From Sanguinoderma infundibulare (lineage: Eukaryota > Basidiomycota > Agaricomycetes > Polyporales > Polyporaceae): DNA of 64,000 nt. The stretch spans positions 1,860,001 to 1,924,000 of the forward strand of contig JAVLRN010000006.1 in NCBI GenBank assembly GCA_032821775.1, in the 5' to 3' direction. Under the pieces are notes generated by a model. The model did not search any database and was not told the DNA's origin. It worked only from the letters and a program-made list of their open reading frames with translations. Position 1 is the first letter of the stretch. Every line of letters begins with the position of its first letter. Below are positions 47,368 through 60,484 of the stretch, in pieces. A program made the position numbers and the translations under genes.

Positions 47368-49673
47368 CAGAGGCGGAACGCTCTCGGGGGCGAGAGTGGG
47401 GCATATATCCCAGGAAGACCCGGGGATATATTGTTTTTACGCGGGTAGAGGACGGCCAGTTGGTGGGTTCCGCCAGCTTCCGATCCCCGCATTCACGCCT
47501 CCCCGCACTTGTCCTCGACCCCACGGCGATCTGATGGCTCGCGTTCGACGATGTTCTTCACCTCGGATGGTGAGCGAACTACCGCGCGACTGCTCGGTTT
47601 CACATCATGTGAACATGCTGGTTCCGATCTTTGGTATCTTTCCGCTTGAGAACCTCACCTGTATTTACTATTGCACCCTCCCCGTACACGGACATGACAG
47701 AGCACGCGACACCTCGCTCCACTGTACTATGTACCTACATGCACTCACCCACCCCACCGTCACACCATCAACGTCAGCTCCCTGGCGCGTTGATTCCATT
47801 CTGTCGAACATCTTGTCCTACTACTCCCCGCGCATGAGCTTTCAGTAGCTCTGCGGCTCTCCAGGCACTCCCGAACCCCGAATTCCCCCGGTCCACATGC
47901 CGTATAACCGTCTCTCCTTTCCGTCTCGTCTCGTCCGATCTCTGTTCTTTGATTCCCCGTCACAGCTTGCTGCTATTGTATCTCTCCCGTCTCTCATATA
48001 TCTATTGTACGGATCTCGGTGCCTCCCTCATCTTCCGATACTACTATCCCCCGAGTAGCTGAAAGTATGTGTATGGACAGCCTTGAGCTTGAATATGTAG
48101 TTATAGTTTGACACCCCAGAGCCCGACCGCCCTTCCGCATTCCGCATTACGTTTTTCGTTTTCCGCAGATGGCCGAGTAACGTTATTTCGGCGTCGTCGT
48201 TTCCTGCTTACGAGGGATCTTCGTTGCCTGCCGGGCGTGATGACGGCATAACGTTAGGATTCTGCCATGCTACCCGCACAGGTACAGGTGACTACTCGTT
48301 TGTATTTGAAGTTCTCACAGAGCTTTCTTGGAGGCTCTGCAAAAGACCCCGCATTATTCAGGGTTGTTTCGTCTGGTGCATAGTGAATATATGATCCAGC
48401 CTGAGAGACTCGTTCTGGGATGCCGGTGGCTAACGTACTAAATATGAGCAAGGATCCCTGGGGTATATACAGAGACAGCCGGAACCACCTCGAGTTTGCA
48501 TGGACTACATCAGGCTGGCGCAAGAAATGGGGTTTTGACGATTATCGATTATTTTTGTCACCAGGCGCAGGCACAACACGAAGTGTGTGCTCCGCGCTGA
48601 CACGGTGGTTTACAGATTATCGTCGCGCGCCCGACTTATATCGCACCTCGCTGCATCTCCTGAGACCCTCCACAGAACCCCACCCCCTCCTGTAGCTTGT
48701 ATGGCGAACGCGACGTGCTCGACGTTGCGGTGGCTGTGATGCTCGGACTCAGAAACGGCTCCTCTGGAAAGAATTAGGCTCGCAGGACGCACCTCAACGG
48801 GACGTTAAGGTCTCTGCCGCAGGACCCGGCCTGGGCTTGGCTACAGGATTCGTCCACTGAACGACAGCACGAGGGGTAGGACCTTCCGCGCGCGAGAGGG
48901 GTGGAATGCGGCCCGGGTGGTAGTCGTATTGAAGGAGACGATGGAATGCCGAAGGCAGGCCTCGGGGGGCCGACTTCGTACGACCATGGCGGCGCCTCCA
49001 CGGTCAACGAGTCCCCCCACAGAGAAGAGAGAAAGATCAGGAGGGCGGGTAGGGTGAAACAGCCAGCGCGCCCGAGACATTGCGGGATGTGTTTAGGGAG
49101 CGGTGGTTGTCTCGATGAGGGGTACTTGATTTGTTGAGGAGAGCGCGGAGGCCGGAGGGGCGACCGTATTATATCTCCTGGCTGAAGCGGCTGCCACGCG
49201 GCGGAGATCTGGCAGGGGCTGACATGTCGAGTCTCGGCGCTGGTTTGCCCCGCGTTCTCTTCGGGAGCGGTCGAAAAGGCCGAAGGTGAACCGATTTGAG
49301 GCTGTCGTGGCAAATGCAAGGGAGGGTTGAGCATTGTTGGTTTAGCATGGAAACTGCTGATGTCCAGCGTCATAAGTCGAAGGTCTGTACACTGAGAAGA
49401 GTGTCGCACCTAGAAACCGGTCATGTCCGGCAATCTACTCCTTCCATACACCATTTCAGAAGGATATCCATCCACCAAAAGATGATCGTAGTTGGACGTC
49501 TCCATTCTCGATGACGACGCAGGCGAGAGCAACAAAAGGCAGGGACCCGGCAAACTGATATATTTCTATGGCAGTCTAGAGGGCGCTCGGTGAGATACTG
49601 CAGTACGAGCCATGTAGCTGATGTACCGTTACGTACCCAGTATAGTACCAAATTCATCTGTATTTCATGCTCG
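47368..49673. other. Convergent intergenic interval
   Basis: 2.3 kb between the ends of OPI1 and the DUF6533 gene. It is pyrimidine-rich up to about 48200, probably including the OPI1 3' UTR. A minus-strand open frame over 48774-49409 contains one hydrophobic stretch, but it has no ATG at its start and no family match. Nothing else is seen. Confidence 0.4.
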
Positions 49674-51552
49674 TCAAGACTCGTAGTACCCGAGACCCTC
49701 AAGCTCGGTTTCATTCCCAACAGATCCCGTATAATCAAACACGATGGTGGTCTCCTGCTTTGTGAAGTCGTCCAACGTCGATGCAGATGAGTCAGCCGCG
49801 GCTTTGCGAAGGTTCAGCAAGACCCGGGTGCACAGCGCGCTGTGAACCACCCGGAGTGGCCTACAAGTCGGGATAGGATAGATCAGGGACGTTAGCATGT
49901 GTGGCGTCGAATGCCCGCAGATGAAAGCAATGGATGAGTACTGACATTATCACAAAGGAAGAGAGCCCTTGCTGTTTATAAAGACCGTCACGACGGCGCA
50001 TCAACAGCCACTCGGAGCACCAGGATAGAAGATTGGGACACCTACGGGAGCTAACATCATGACAAGCAGGTTCAGGATGGACATCGCTGTTTCATCTCGT
50101 CAGAACGTGGGTATCATGGGGCACCCTGGAGACCGACCTAGAACGATGGCGAAGAAGAACGATCCTGCAAAGCCCATGGCCTGAGTTCACTAATGCCAGA
50201 ATATGATAAACCTACACTCACCGTCGCGGTAAATGGTTCGGAAAATCGCACTCTTGGAGACTCCATCGACTACACCACTGTGGTCAAGATATTTGATGTC
50301 CGTAGCGCGATCAATGACGTACCAGTAGGGACCGTCTTTCTCTTCATGAACGTCAAGCCGATGATGCCTGTTAGATCAGTATCAACACAGCTCCGACTAC
50401 GATGAGAAGTGCGCGAGGATTTACCAGTTTCAGCCATCATTAAGAAAGCGAACGCGGGCCAGGTGTCCTGGTCGTCAATGCAAGGTACGCATCCGAGGAC
50501 ACGCACTATAGCGTCAGGATACTCTGCACAGATGTCAGTTGCATACGTCGTGTGTTCAAATAGGCCACTTCTCGAACGTTTCGCAGAGGATGCGACTTGA
50601 TTAATCGTATACAGAGCGAAGGGCTGTGGTGCAGGCAGATCAAACCTACCGCTCCGAGTTTGTACAAGACGCAGACTCACGAGCATCAAGCTTCCGGCGC
50701 CGACGAGCAAGGCCGTCACGTATCTGTTGAACTCCCATAGGGCGATCGTTCGCGCTACCAAGATGACTAAAGGCCAGGTCAGTAACGCAGTGAGGATCCT
50801 CGTTTGGCCACCGACATTCGGAGAACATCGCGCCGACCACGTAAGCGTCTAGAATGAGTAATTCATATTCATCTGACTTCATAAAGTACAGTCAGGGATA
50901 GAACTTACAGCCCAAAATTTGGTATCTCTGCTTGCATGCCTGGGAGGAGAAGTCAGAAAATCGCAAGTGCCTTAGGCGTAAACTTAGCTGACCTCTACGC
51001 TGCGGGTACCCATATCCACTGCAATGCCGTCAATCAGGTTTCACGCAAATCTGCAACTCAAAGAAAGTCGACGAACATATGATCCCCATAGTGGTGTCGA
51101 GGATCGGGGAGTATTTGTTGACCATATACACAACTTTCATGATGCTCCAGTTGGCCGGCCACAAGAACACTATCTGTCCAACGAGACTACCATTAGCACC
51201 GATACCTGGCTTCCTAAGTTACCTCGGCGGTACCTCATCTGGGAGTGTTGCGCATATCTCGAGAAGCTGTGCAATCCTGACATTGTAAGAAACATGAGAA
51301 TCGGAAGGGCCGGTACCCACCGCAAAGGTTGCCGATGCGACTATAGAACAGCTCATGAGTATCGATGAGGGCCGATCGGACCAAGCACAGTCACCTTTCG
51401 TGTTCTGAGGTAAGGCATGAGGTAAGGCAATCAGCAGTTAAGCAGAATGAAGTCCAAAACACGGCGTGGCATACCTGAATTATCCTGACCAAGGACGGGT
51501 CGCCTATTGTCTGCATGTATTGGGAGAGGATCTCGGAGGTGCTGGCTCTCAT
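49674..51552 (-). CDS. DUF6533-domain multi-pass membrane protein
   Basis: A fungal membrane family with no established function, expanded in mushrooms. ATG 51552 opens MRASTSEILSQYMQTIGDPS. Small exons splice to the DUF6533 signature: KVASATFALLEICATLPDEI joined to VFLWPANWSIMKVVYMVNKY, then SPILDTTMGII. Further helices are VILVARTIALWEFNRYVTAL (ALL + Arg-Thr block), GAGSLMLV, a Cys/Asp loop VLGCVPCIDDQDTWPAFAFL, MSILNLLVMMLAPV and AMGFAGSFFFAIVL. The typical end HSALCTRVLLNLRKAA leads to a tail ending GLGYYES before the stop at 49676-49674. Several inner exon borders are uncertain, and the usual YD of the signature is LE here. Confidence 0.8.
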
Positions 51553-52388
51553 TGTGTATGGTGATGCAGGACTGTCGGACGAGTGGGAGTGTAGACGAAT
51601 AAATATACTTCATGGGCGACTATGCATCGCCCAGGGCACTCGATTCCCGGCGGACTTAGGATATCACGTCCCTCGACGACGAAGCATGGAAGGAGTAGTG
51701 TCTGTACACGTCCCAGCATCCTGTTGAATGTAATGACATGAGCAGATAGTAAAGAAATAGTGAATGGAAGCTATTCTGACCGAGTATCAGGCTCCCCACC
51801 GCAGCATGCGCTAAACCACAAACTCCACCTTCGAAACTTCGTCGGCGTCATATCCGAGTTTCATATGGCATAGTCATGGGAACTTCTCGAGCACCATCTC
51901 ACCACATAATTCAGAAGCAAAACATGAATGAAGAAGGCAGTTTCAGTGCGACTAGATCGCTGTGGAAGCCGGTTGCATGCTGGAGGTCGTCGACGTACCA
52001 GTTCAAGTGGCACATGGGGTTCAAATAGACGCCCTGCTGGTGGCGTGTCTTGGGCCCTTGGCGTGCAGAATGTGTCCGTATCGACGTTGAATGGTGGCGG
52101 TCGCTTCGTCGAACAGACGGGTCAAAAACACTTATCATATTCGACTATATACCGATACATGACATATACGTTCGGGCCTACAGGTGGTATATTGTAATTC
52201 GTCTCGACATTCTACATAGGACCTATAGATGTACCGGGCCACTACTAACGTTCCGATACTGACGCAATTCTAGAGTTCAACACATAACCGGTTTCTTCCA
52301 CAGGAACTAGGCAAACCGAGAGGAATAACTTACTGACTATCAGTGGCCAAGCCGCCACGAGAACAGACGCAAGACATACTATGCTCGG
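51553..52388. other. Intergenic, promoter of DUF6533 gene and 3' flank of IBTK-like gene
   Basis: 836 bases, AT-richer than the flanking exons. No gene or RNA could be recognised. Confidence 0.45.
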
Positions 52389-55300
52389 TCATGACCCCAG
52401 CTCCTGCACAGCATCCTCTTTCACAGCGCCCGATACCTGGGCAGGACGTGGTTTCCGTGCCTTTCCTCCTTGCTGGGACTGGCCGTGCTGACCCTGCCTT
52501 TGCGAGCCGCCTCGAGACTGACTCGGTCCAGCGCCAGTGCCGGGACCTGCAACCTTCTCGCTACTGACCGACGGGTGGCCTGCCTTGCCGTGACCCTGCT
52601 GGCCGTCGCCGCCAAGCGCGGGTGCAAAAGTACCCTTGCCCTTCTGACCCCCCTTCGACTTCTTCGACTTCTTCGGCGGCCGCGCAGCCGCCCGAGCGGC
52701 CTCTTCCACCTTCAGCCGCTCCTCTTCTGCGGCCCACCAGCGCAGGAAGTCCTCCTCGACCTGGCGCGCGCGCTCCTCCTTCTGGATCTCCACCAGCGAG
52801 CGCCTGTCCTTGACCGGTGGCGCGTCCTGCTGCGCCTGCGAGAGCTGGATCGCGGCGAAGGACACGGCGGTGCGCGACGAGGACTGGACGACTGGTTGGA
52901 CGGGCTGGACGGGCTGTGGCGTCCATACGTTGCCGCTTCTATTAGATACGCATGCTGTGAGCGATAACCGTCATCACGAAAACGCAAGGGTTACTTACGG
53001 GACGCGGCGGATTGCCGAACCTGCTATAGCCTGCTTGGTCGGGGTGAAGACGGGGCCCAAGCCTGGCGCGACAGGCTTCCGAGGCGTAGTAGGCTGTGAC
53101 GGGGCAGTAGTCGTGGGTCTCGGAGTTGGAGTCGTCGAGCTCGGTGGACGCGGAGTGGAAGGCGCGCCGGGAGGCTGTGGCCGACCGTCCTTCCCAGGAG
53201 AAGTCAGCACAGATGGAGCGGCGGGTGAACCGCTGATGGGCGTAGTCGCAGTAGGCTGAGAAGTCCTCCACGACGAACCAGAAGGGACACGAACTGCCGG
53301 TTCGGCCTTGCCCGGGGACTCCGCAGAAGGACGTGACGAAAGCCCGCGCGAAGCCTCCAGACGAGGGACCGTCGTCGTCGAGGGCTTGGAAGCAGCAGGC
53401 TTCGTAGTAGAGGCCTCAGCCATAATCGCCTTCATATCCGCCTTGGGAGCCGACGTGACCGTCTTCCAGCCAGCAACAGGGCGACCGGGGGAGTCGCTAC
53501 CACTCGGAACGCGGGGCGGCATTCCCGGGGCAGAGACACCAGCTGGGGCGTGCGTCGGGGAGTCTGGCTCGTCCATCATGAACATCGCATCGTCCGGAAT
53601 ACCAATCGTGCCGGGCCTGTTGCTCAGCGTCGGACGCAGCATGGGGCTGTTGGGAGCAGACGCATCCGAGCGCTTCGTCGTCCTCTTACCTGGGCCCGGA
53701 GGAGACAGCTTCACCGAATCCCTGAACGCACCAACACGCAACGTGGGCACGATCGGCTGCGGGATGTCCTGAAGTGCCAGCCAGTCGCCCCACGTCTCCA
53801 TGGCCTTGTCGACAATCCGGCTCGAGCGCGAAAGGGGGTACTTCTCGGCCTGCGCGGAGCGGACGAACGCAGACAGCTGTTTGACGAGGTCGGGCGCAAG
53901 GTCCTCGAGCATGCGGCTCTCGAGGAAAACCTCCATGTTGATCGCCATGTATTCTTGCAAGAGCCGGACAAGCGCCGTCGCATGATAGTGTGTCGCGTCC
54001 GTGAGGACGGAACAGACGTTGTTAATCCAGACGCGCTTCATGATTACCCAAGAGCAGATGAGCATAAGGCGGTCAATGTGCAGCTCGTTCTGTGGACCAT
54101 CTGTCAGGTGCCGTTCAAGACCTCGAATAAACAGTATTGGCACTACTCACAGCAATAGCCATCACATCGAACATGTAGTCAATCAGCTCGTCAACTGAGG
54201 GGACTTCTTCGACGACGTCGAAGATCTCTTTGTCCCCACCGTGGCAAATGAACTTCAGCACCGGCTCCGCAGCCCGCCACTTCATGTGCTTGAAGTTCAC
54301 GACGACGGTGCCTTCGGGGGTCCAGCGTTTCGCCGTCCAGTCCTTGTCGTCGAAGAAGGCCGCGAAAAATGGAGAGCGCGCGCGCAAGACGACCGAGTGG
54401 CAGCGCACCTCTCGTTCAGCAAGTTGCAGGACGACGTCGGGCGCGAGGGGACGCCGGGCGCGGGGTCCGGTGCCGTCCGACTGGTTGCTGGAGAAGAGTC
54501 GCTGCATATCCGCACCGAGAGCGGCTTTCGGAGCACGCTTGACAGGCGCGTCGATGACGTCTGACAGAGCACCCAGCTCAAGAAGAAACGCGAATGCTTG
54601 CAGCTCGGCTTTGAGCACCGCCGGTTTGACCTTGAGCTGATCGAGCTGTCGTTGGATCGCATGTGCAACCCGGTGATCCCAGACGGCAAGCGACTCGTCA
54701 GAGTACAAGTAGACCATGAGGATGAGGACCGAGAGCGGATGACAGCCCACGAACGTGATCCTCGCTAGTCTGTGCCCAGATCCCTTGCTGGCATGCCCCT
54801 GAACGGCGACATTGGACTTGGTATCGCGAACGGTCTTCCCCTCGGAAAGGATCTGGCAGAGAACATGAGATCGCGCGGAGAAGATGACACGATGGGCAGG
54901 AAGCTCGATTCCGTTGGACTGCACGTGGACGACGAGATCTGCATCGTACGGCATCTTGTATAGATCAAGGACGCTGGAGCCGTCTGTGCCCTTTCGGGCC
55001 TCCTTCAGCCTGAGGATGATCGAAGCCAGCGCCTTCAACTGCTTGATATCGCCCTGTACAGCGGCGTCCTCGTCCGACTCCTCGTCCGACCACGGCTCCA
55101 GCGCCGTGGACGGGCTGAGTGGGCCCTGCGCACTGGATAGCACGCCATTCAGATGCTGCTCTGGCACGATAAGTTTCAAGTACGGTTGAACTGCCGACAA
55201 GTCCTGCGAAAGCCGGTTGCCGACCACCTGGACCTCCTTGGAGATCCAATCCGAGCGCAGAGCGGCAAATGCTCCGGTGGCATTGGCGCAAACCTGCGTG

Positions 55301-57161
55301 ATACGTTGGGCGTACGGGACGCGCTGGAACTTGAAAGTCTTGGTGGACGATCCCTGGCCAGCTTTGAGGTTCCGCGACCGCACGAAAACATGACCAGACT
55401 CCGTGCAGATGATGATCGAGCCGTCTACTCCAAGCGCGACGTCCTAAAGCGAGATATGTGAATAACCGGAAGGCAATAGCGTCAATAAGAACGATACATA
55501 CCCGAACAGCGCTGAATTGCTTCCGGAGGGCCCAAACGCGTTGCGGCTGCACATTGAACCGCGACTTGCTAGAACTTGCGCCACCGTCTGGCGGGGAAGG
55601 CAAAGTGAAGGTGAAGAGCTCCCCACTGGACGAAAGGGCAGCAAAGGTATCTTCACAACTCGTGATCTTATCAATGTTGGCACTATTTCTGTTCGCTGCC
55701 TGAGGCGGGCGATAGGCCACGAGCTCCGACGGGAACGAGTATGCAGGGAAGCTTTCCAGCACGATTAGAATCGCAGTGAGCGAGTTGACTCGTGATTACT
55801 CACTTGACTTTGAAGTGACTGTCGTTCCAAAGACAGATTACCTCTTGAGTCTCCAAAAGGCACGCCAACGCGGAGTCCTGGATAACGTTAGATCGACGAG
55901 CACCTGGGATAATGGCATGCGTACTGTGATGGAAACGGCGAGCACGGGCTTGTTGATCTTCGTGACCACGCGAGGCGCAAGCTGGACAGGCTGCGCCGCT
56001 CTGTCATAACCTCGCGTCGAATGTCAGTCTAGGCACTTTTTCGTACTGGTAGAATCCGACTCACCAAGTTGGCCATTATTGGTTCCCCACGTGAAGACCT
56101 CGTCGCGGGTCCAGCAAGCAGAAGCAGTCTTACAGGCAGCAACTCCAATAACGGCATGGTTGCGGATCGCTCCTGCGACTTTCCTAGGCGCAGACTGGAT
56201 GGGTTCTTCTGCGCGAATGCCAGACGCAGTCTCTACGACGTAACCGAGCTGACCGAAGCGATTGAGGCCCCAGCTGTGGACCTCGCCGTTCTTGGTGAGG
56301 ATAAGCGTGTGGTCTTGACCGACCGCCACAGAGCCTACGGTAAGACTGAAACCGGGTAGAGGGATAGGTGTGTATTGCGTGTGCTGTCCTGGCCCCAAAC
56401 TAAACGTCGGAGATGAGAGGGACGACCGTTGTATTTATGCAGAAGACTCACCGACCGCCGCTACCAAAACCACACACACGCAAGTTTCCACGAGGCTCGT
56501 CGGTCACGATGACTGTATGCAGCCGCGACATGGCAATCTGTCGAACGCGAATGGGGGTAAAGCGGGCGTCGAGACTGTCTGACTCCGAAGGGGCGGATAT
56601 GCGCAAAGACACCAGCTCGGGGATGGCCCTGTCATCCCCGTCTCCAACTCCGAGCGTGGCATTCCTGTTGGATCCCCAAGTGTAGAGTTCCTGGCCGCGC
56701 GCGGTGAAATGATCTGGCACGGTTCCTTCGACGGTGGAGTTGTAGAGGTCGAAGGGGGTGTAACCCTCGGTGTCCCGAAGAGTGGTGTCGATGTCCGACC
56801 GCTGGAGCAAGAGCTGAGCTGTGGCGAGGTTGCCGTGATAGAGCGCGCGGTGGAGAGGCGTCCAATGGCTCTCCGCGTCGGCGATATTGACGTTTATCGT
56901 GGGGTGCGCGAGGAGCATCCGGACAAACTCGGGCGCGGACGCATCCTGGGACGAGGCGGCGAGGTGGAGGACGGTCCTACCGAGACGGTCTCTCGCGTTG
57001 ACGTCGACAGAAGGCGCAGAGCTTAACGGGCTGGGGCGCGACCAGGACTTGCCTCCGCTGGTGCTGAGGCCACCGGAGTCGCGGTGACTCCGGCTGGGGT
57101 CCAGCAGGCGCTGGAAGGCCTGCTGGTTGCGTTGGTGAAAGTAGGCATGGAGCACGGTCAT
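52389..57161 (-). CDS. Ankyrin-RCC1-BTB protein (IBTK / S. pombe Btb3 type)
   Basis: Proteins of this layout act as substrate adaptors for cullin-3 ubiquitin ligases. ATG 57161 opens MTVLHAYFHQRNQQAFQRLL, followed by ankyrin repeats (ARDRLGRTVLHLAASSQDAS, ESHWTPLHRALYHGNLATAQ, DTEGYTPFDLYN). RCC1 repeats then come: ELYTWGSNRNATLGVGD, DHTLILTKNGEVHSWGLNRF and DEVFTWGTNNGQLG. Two BTB domains follow, one around DADLVVHVQSNGIELPAHRV and one around APDVVLQLAEREVRCHSVVL with HIDRLMLICSWVI. The C-terminal third is disordered and Pro/Ser/Thr-rich, ending in a Glu/Arg helix (EIQKEERARQVEEDFLRWWA) and Lys/Gly/Gln-rich repeats. About ten introns of 50-80 bp are seen. Domain order matches animal IBTK. 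Confidence 0.87.
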
Positions 57162-57880
57162 GCAGTGGGGGAATGTGGCGAACAGCGACCAGGAGTCGTG
57201 GAGACTCCCTTACCGGTCGGGCTGTTCGTCGGGCGTTGCGCGCGAGCGGCGTGCGCAACGATAAGCCTAGAGTTACAGCGGACAGAAACTTGCAAAGAGC
57301 ACAGAGAATCGTCTGAGGAGTTGCAAGCAGATGGGGGTAGAAAAGCGAAGAGGAATAAGTTAAGTCTCAAGGGGTTGTGCGCGGGGAAGTCGAGGACGAG
57401 GGCTATAACGAGCGCGGGGAATCAGTCCTCGGTGCCTGCTTCGTCGGGACACGTGCGCCCCCGCCCCGCCAAGCGCCCATGCATGGGAGGCTCGGATAAC
57501 GAACGTTCCCTTGCGCTCTTCCCTGGTCTCTCCGCCTTTGAACACGTTCCATGACCAGCAAAGACATCCACCGTTTTATGGGAACCATGCTGCATTTTCG
57601 GTCCTCTTCGTTGCAGTACTAGTCTACTCGACAACTCCACCGGTGACGTTTCTGGCTCTTGCCCGCGATAAGCCGCATAGCCCAGGGATCGTCGTCGGCG
57701 ATCCTCTAAATCGAGTCATACGAACATGACCTTCTCTATCACGGGATTGAAGGAAGGCCTCGGGTGTCCGATATTTACATGAACTGGATCGGCATGCTCG
57801 TCAGTGATCTGCAAGCATTTCCCCAACAGTCGCCTGTGACATACCTATTCTGTTCCATGCCGCCATATGAAAACACTTCA
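57162..57880. other. Intergenic, upstream of the IBTK-like gene
   Basis: 719 bases with no gene recognised. GC-rich in the half next to the IBTK-like start and AT-richer towards the EngB gene end. Confidence 0.45.
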
Positions 57881-59025
57881 TCAAGGGGGACGATAGAGCT
57901 TGGCTTCTGTCCGACCAAGACCACATGCTTCCTGAATGCTCTCCCTCACATCGTCTATTCCGAATTGAGGCTGCTTGTGCGCTGCCGTCAAGATCGGAGG
58001 TAGACACGTCGGCGCGGTCTCGAAGATATCCCTCTGAATATCCTTGACGACCTTGAGCAGCTCTCCGGTACGCAATGCATCCGTCTTCGTGATGATGGCT
58101 TGCAGCGTCCAGTTGAGTCCGCCCGACGCCTGACACTGTTCGTCGAGCGAGCGAAGCATCATCCGGTCAACCTCGTTGAGCCCGTGCTTAGCGTTGAACA
58201 GGATGAATACCCGACGGAGTCTGTCAGAATTATAGCGATTCAGTTAGATTCAGCGATGACAAGAACGAGCGGCCGGACTTACTCTTTACGGTTCTGAACG
58301 TAGTAATTAAATAAGTTACCCCATTCCCGGCGACCGCGTGAGCCATAGCCCGGCGCGTCGACAAGAACAAGGTGTCCCGGTTGCGGTCCCACCCGATAGA
58401 AGTTCAACGTTTGGGTTCGACCCTAGTGGCAAAACCGAAGTCAACACTGACATCAATTGGCAGTCACGTGGAAATGCACACTTACGGCGGTTTTGCTGGT
58501 ATGCAGTAGGTTGCGCCGCCCTAGCACTGCGTTCAGAAGCGTGGATTTGCCAACATTGGCGCGTCCTACCCATCTCATGAGCCTCGCCCAAAGCGAGCCA
58601 CAAACGTTATGCCGTGCTCACCTGTCACGATGACCTGTAGAGAGCAGTTAGCGGTGCATTTGACTGCGGATGCATATATGCACACCTCAGGTAGACCATG
58701 CAGGTCTGGTATAGACTCATGGGCTGCAGCCGAGGCCAGAAACTCGGCAGACTTCGCATCCGCAAAGACTTTGCCACTGGTCGCCCTGGATGACGCGTGT
58801 CGTCTCGAGTTGGTGAAAATGTAGCGTGTTGCAGCCCACCCCGCGTTTAGGCTACCGGTCATTGGCCTTCTCACCGTAAAGTCTCAGTAAAGTACTCTTG
58901 AAGACTGTCAGGCAGAATACTCGTGGGTAGGAAGGGATGACCGGTGACGGTAAAACAATCTGAAAAGACGCCCAGAGTGATCTTTCGGCGCTCCGCACTT
59001 CGACAATAGAACCACTCGCGATCAT
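57881..59025 (-). CDS. MRX8: Mitochondrial EngB/YihA-type GTPase
   Basis: EngB GTPases help assemble the large ribosomal subunit; the yeast homologue Mrx8 is mitochondrial. Motifs: G1 GRANVGKST, G3 VDAPGYGSRGRREWGN, G4 ITKTD; the switch region is KTAGRTQTLNFYRVGPQPGH. Before the GTPase domain comes SILPDSLQEYFTETLR. The start is inferred: ATG 59025, a 10-nt first exon (59025-59016) and a 56-bp intron give MIANCFTVTGHPFLPTSILP in frame; no other ATG fits. The end is LGRTEAKLYRPP before the stop at 57883-57881. Inner borders are by eye. Location in mitochondria is inferred from the family and from the neighbouring uS8m gene. Confidence 0.85.
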
Positions 59026-59299
59026 ATAGGGTAATTAGTACTAGTTGTAGTACGATCAGCTTCCTCTCCCCTTTCTATGTCCACAGGTAGCACCATTAAA
59101 GACCTATTCGAGCATTGCCTGGATCGACTACGTGCTACTTGTACACAGTTCCTACATGCGGTGGCTCTCGCAGCCAAAGGGGACGGTCCTTGCTCTCCTC
59201 AGGCATGGAATTGTAAGGCGTCCACGGGGCGCCTAGAGTCGATGCACGCAGGTACCGAGTCAGGTATCGGGTGAAGCAGGGATACATGCGTATGAAAGA

Positions 59300-59821
59300 C
59301 TAAGGAAACCAATCTCGAGCCCCGCACAGGCCACCATCAATAGCTGTATAGTTATGACTACGGCGTTCCGCCAGGACCTCGCTCTTACCGGAACCGTCTG
59401 AACTCATCAGCATTGAAATATTGAGAATCAAAGTCATGTAGAACCCGATCTGCTCCAAGAACGCATCGGCAGAAATGGCTAGTAAATAGTGCCTCGGTCA
59501 GCTCTGGAAACTCCTACAGATCTATCTCCGAGACAGCGCTCATATTCGTTGGTCGTGCGCGTGAAGAAATCAAACAGCATGGAGTCTTCGATGTCGACGT
59601 GGCCGTAACGATAGATGTTGTCGCTGAGGTCCCATGGCCAGTAGTGCCGAGTGTCTGGATGCGCAAGTCCGAATACCAGACAAGTCTAATCTTGTATCAG
59701 TACCAAATATCGTCGTTCAATGTATCATATCGTTCCATGTAGCATATCTCACCAGTGGTGGATAGCAACCAGGACCAGACGAATGCTGGAGTTGAAAGAG
59801 CACGCACTCTCCACTTCCCAG
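59300..59821 (-). CDS. Unidentified protein, partial gene model
   Basis: I do not recognise the family, but coding character is strong. Three exons join with typical introns: 59821-59753, 59685-59535 (after a 67-bp intron) and from 59478 (after a 56-bp intron). The product includes CVLFQLQHSSGPGCYPPL, VFGLAHPDTRHYWPWDLSDN, IYRYGHVDIEDSMLFDFFTR and ISADAFLEQIGFYMTLILNI, with a possible hydrophobic helix at the end. Either the frame runs to TAG 59302-59300 or it is spliced again at GTAAGAG near 59380. At least one upstream exon is missing, since 59821 is an acceptor. The gene lies between two mitochondrial translation genes, which need not be meaningful. Confidence 0.4.
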
Positions 59822-60484
59822 CTATATGCCAAACATGCCCTTTGATGGGAGAAGGTCCCCCGCCTCGCTTCGTTCAGGGTTTCCAATGTGTCTGTGTCGC
59901 CGACCGTAAGCACGTAATGGATGGAACAAAGCTGCATTGATAATGGGTAGGTACAGGTACATGTATGCAATGCATGAAAAGGTATCGATAGCACAGAAGG
60001 ATGTAGGGCGAGCAAAAACCGTGACAAGCTTCATGTGTACCGAAGCTAGCACTTCTATAAGTCGCCCATCCGGCCGTTGATTAGACGACGGATGCCATTC
60101 GTATTGGCGATTCACCAGAACCGATGCAGGGTGGATGCGTAGAGCACTGCTCGGGCAGAAAGACGCCAGGACAGAGGAAATTGTCGAACGGTAACAACAG
60201 ACGTTGGCAGGCCGGAATTAGCAGAGAGAATATCGCATTGCTCCATTGGTAGGGCAGAGGGAGAAAAGGCAGACTCCCCGAGGGCGGTCGTACAAGGAGA
60301 AAAGGGGAGAAAGAGCTAGCGCAACGGCCACAAAAATTCCAAGGCCTGATATAGTCATCGAAGCGCTGGACAGCTGGGCGCTTTTCCCATCTTACGCTCG
60401 AGCCTCCGAGGCCCGCCTGATCCGACGACGTGTAGAACCTAAGCTTGTACCAGCGCAGGCAGGACGTAGCCAGCCCTTGTCATC
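59822..60484. other. Interval upstream of uS8m
   Basis: 663 bases. It should hold the missing 5' exon(s) of the unidentified minus-strand gene and the promoter of the uS8m gene. No exon could be fixed. Confidence 0.35.

Noticed and set aside
48774..49409. Minus-strand open frame with one hydrophobic segment
   Set aside because: No ATG at its start, no recognisable domain; it lies between two convergent gene ends.
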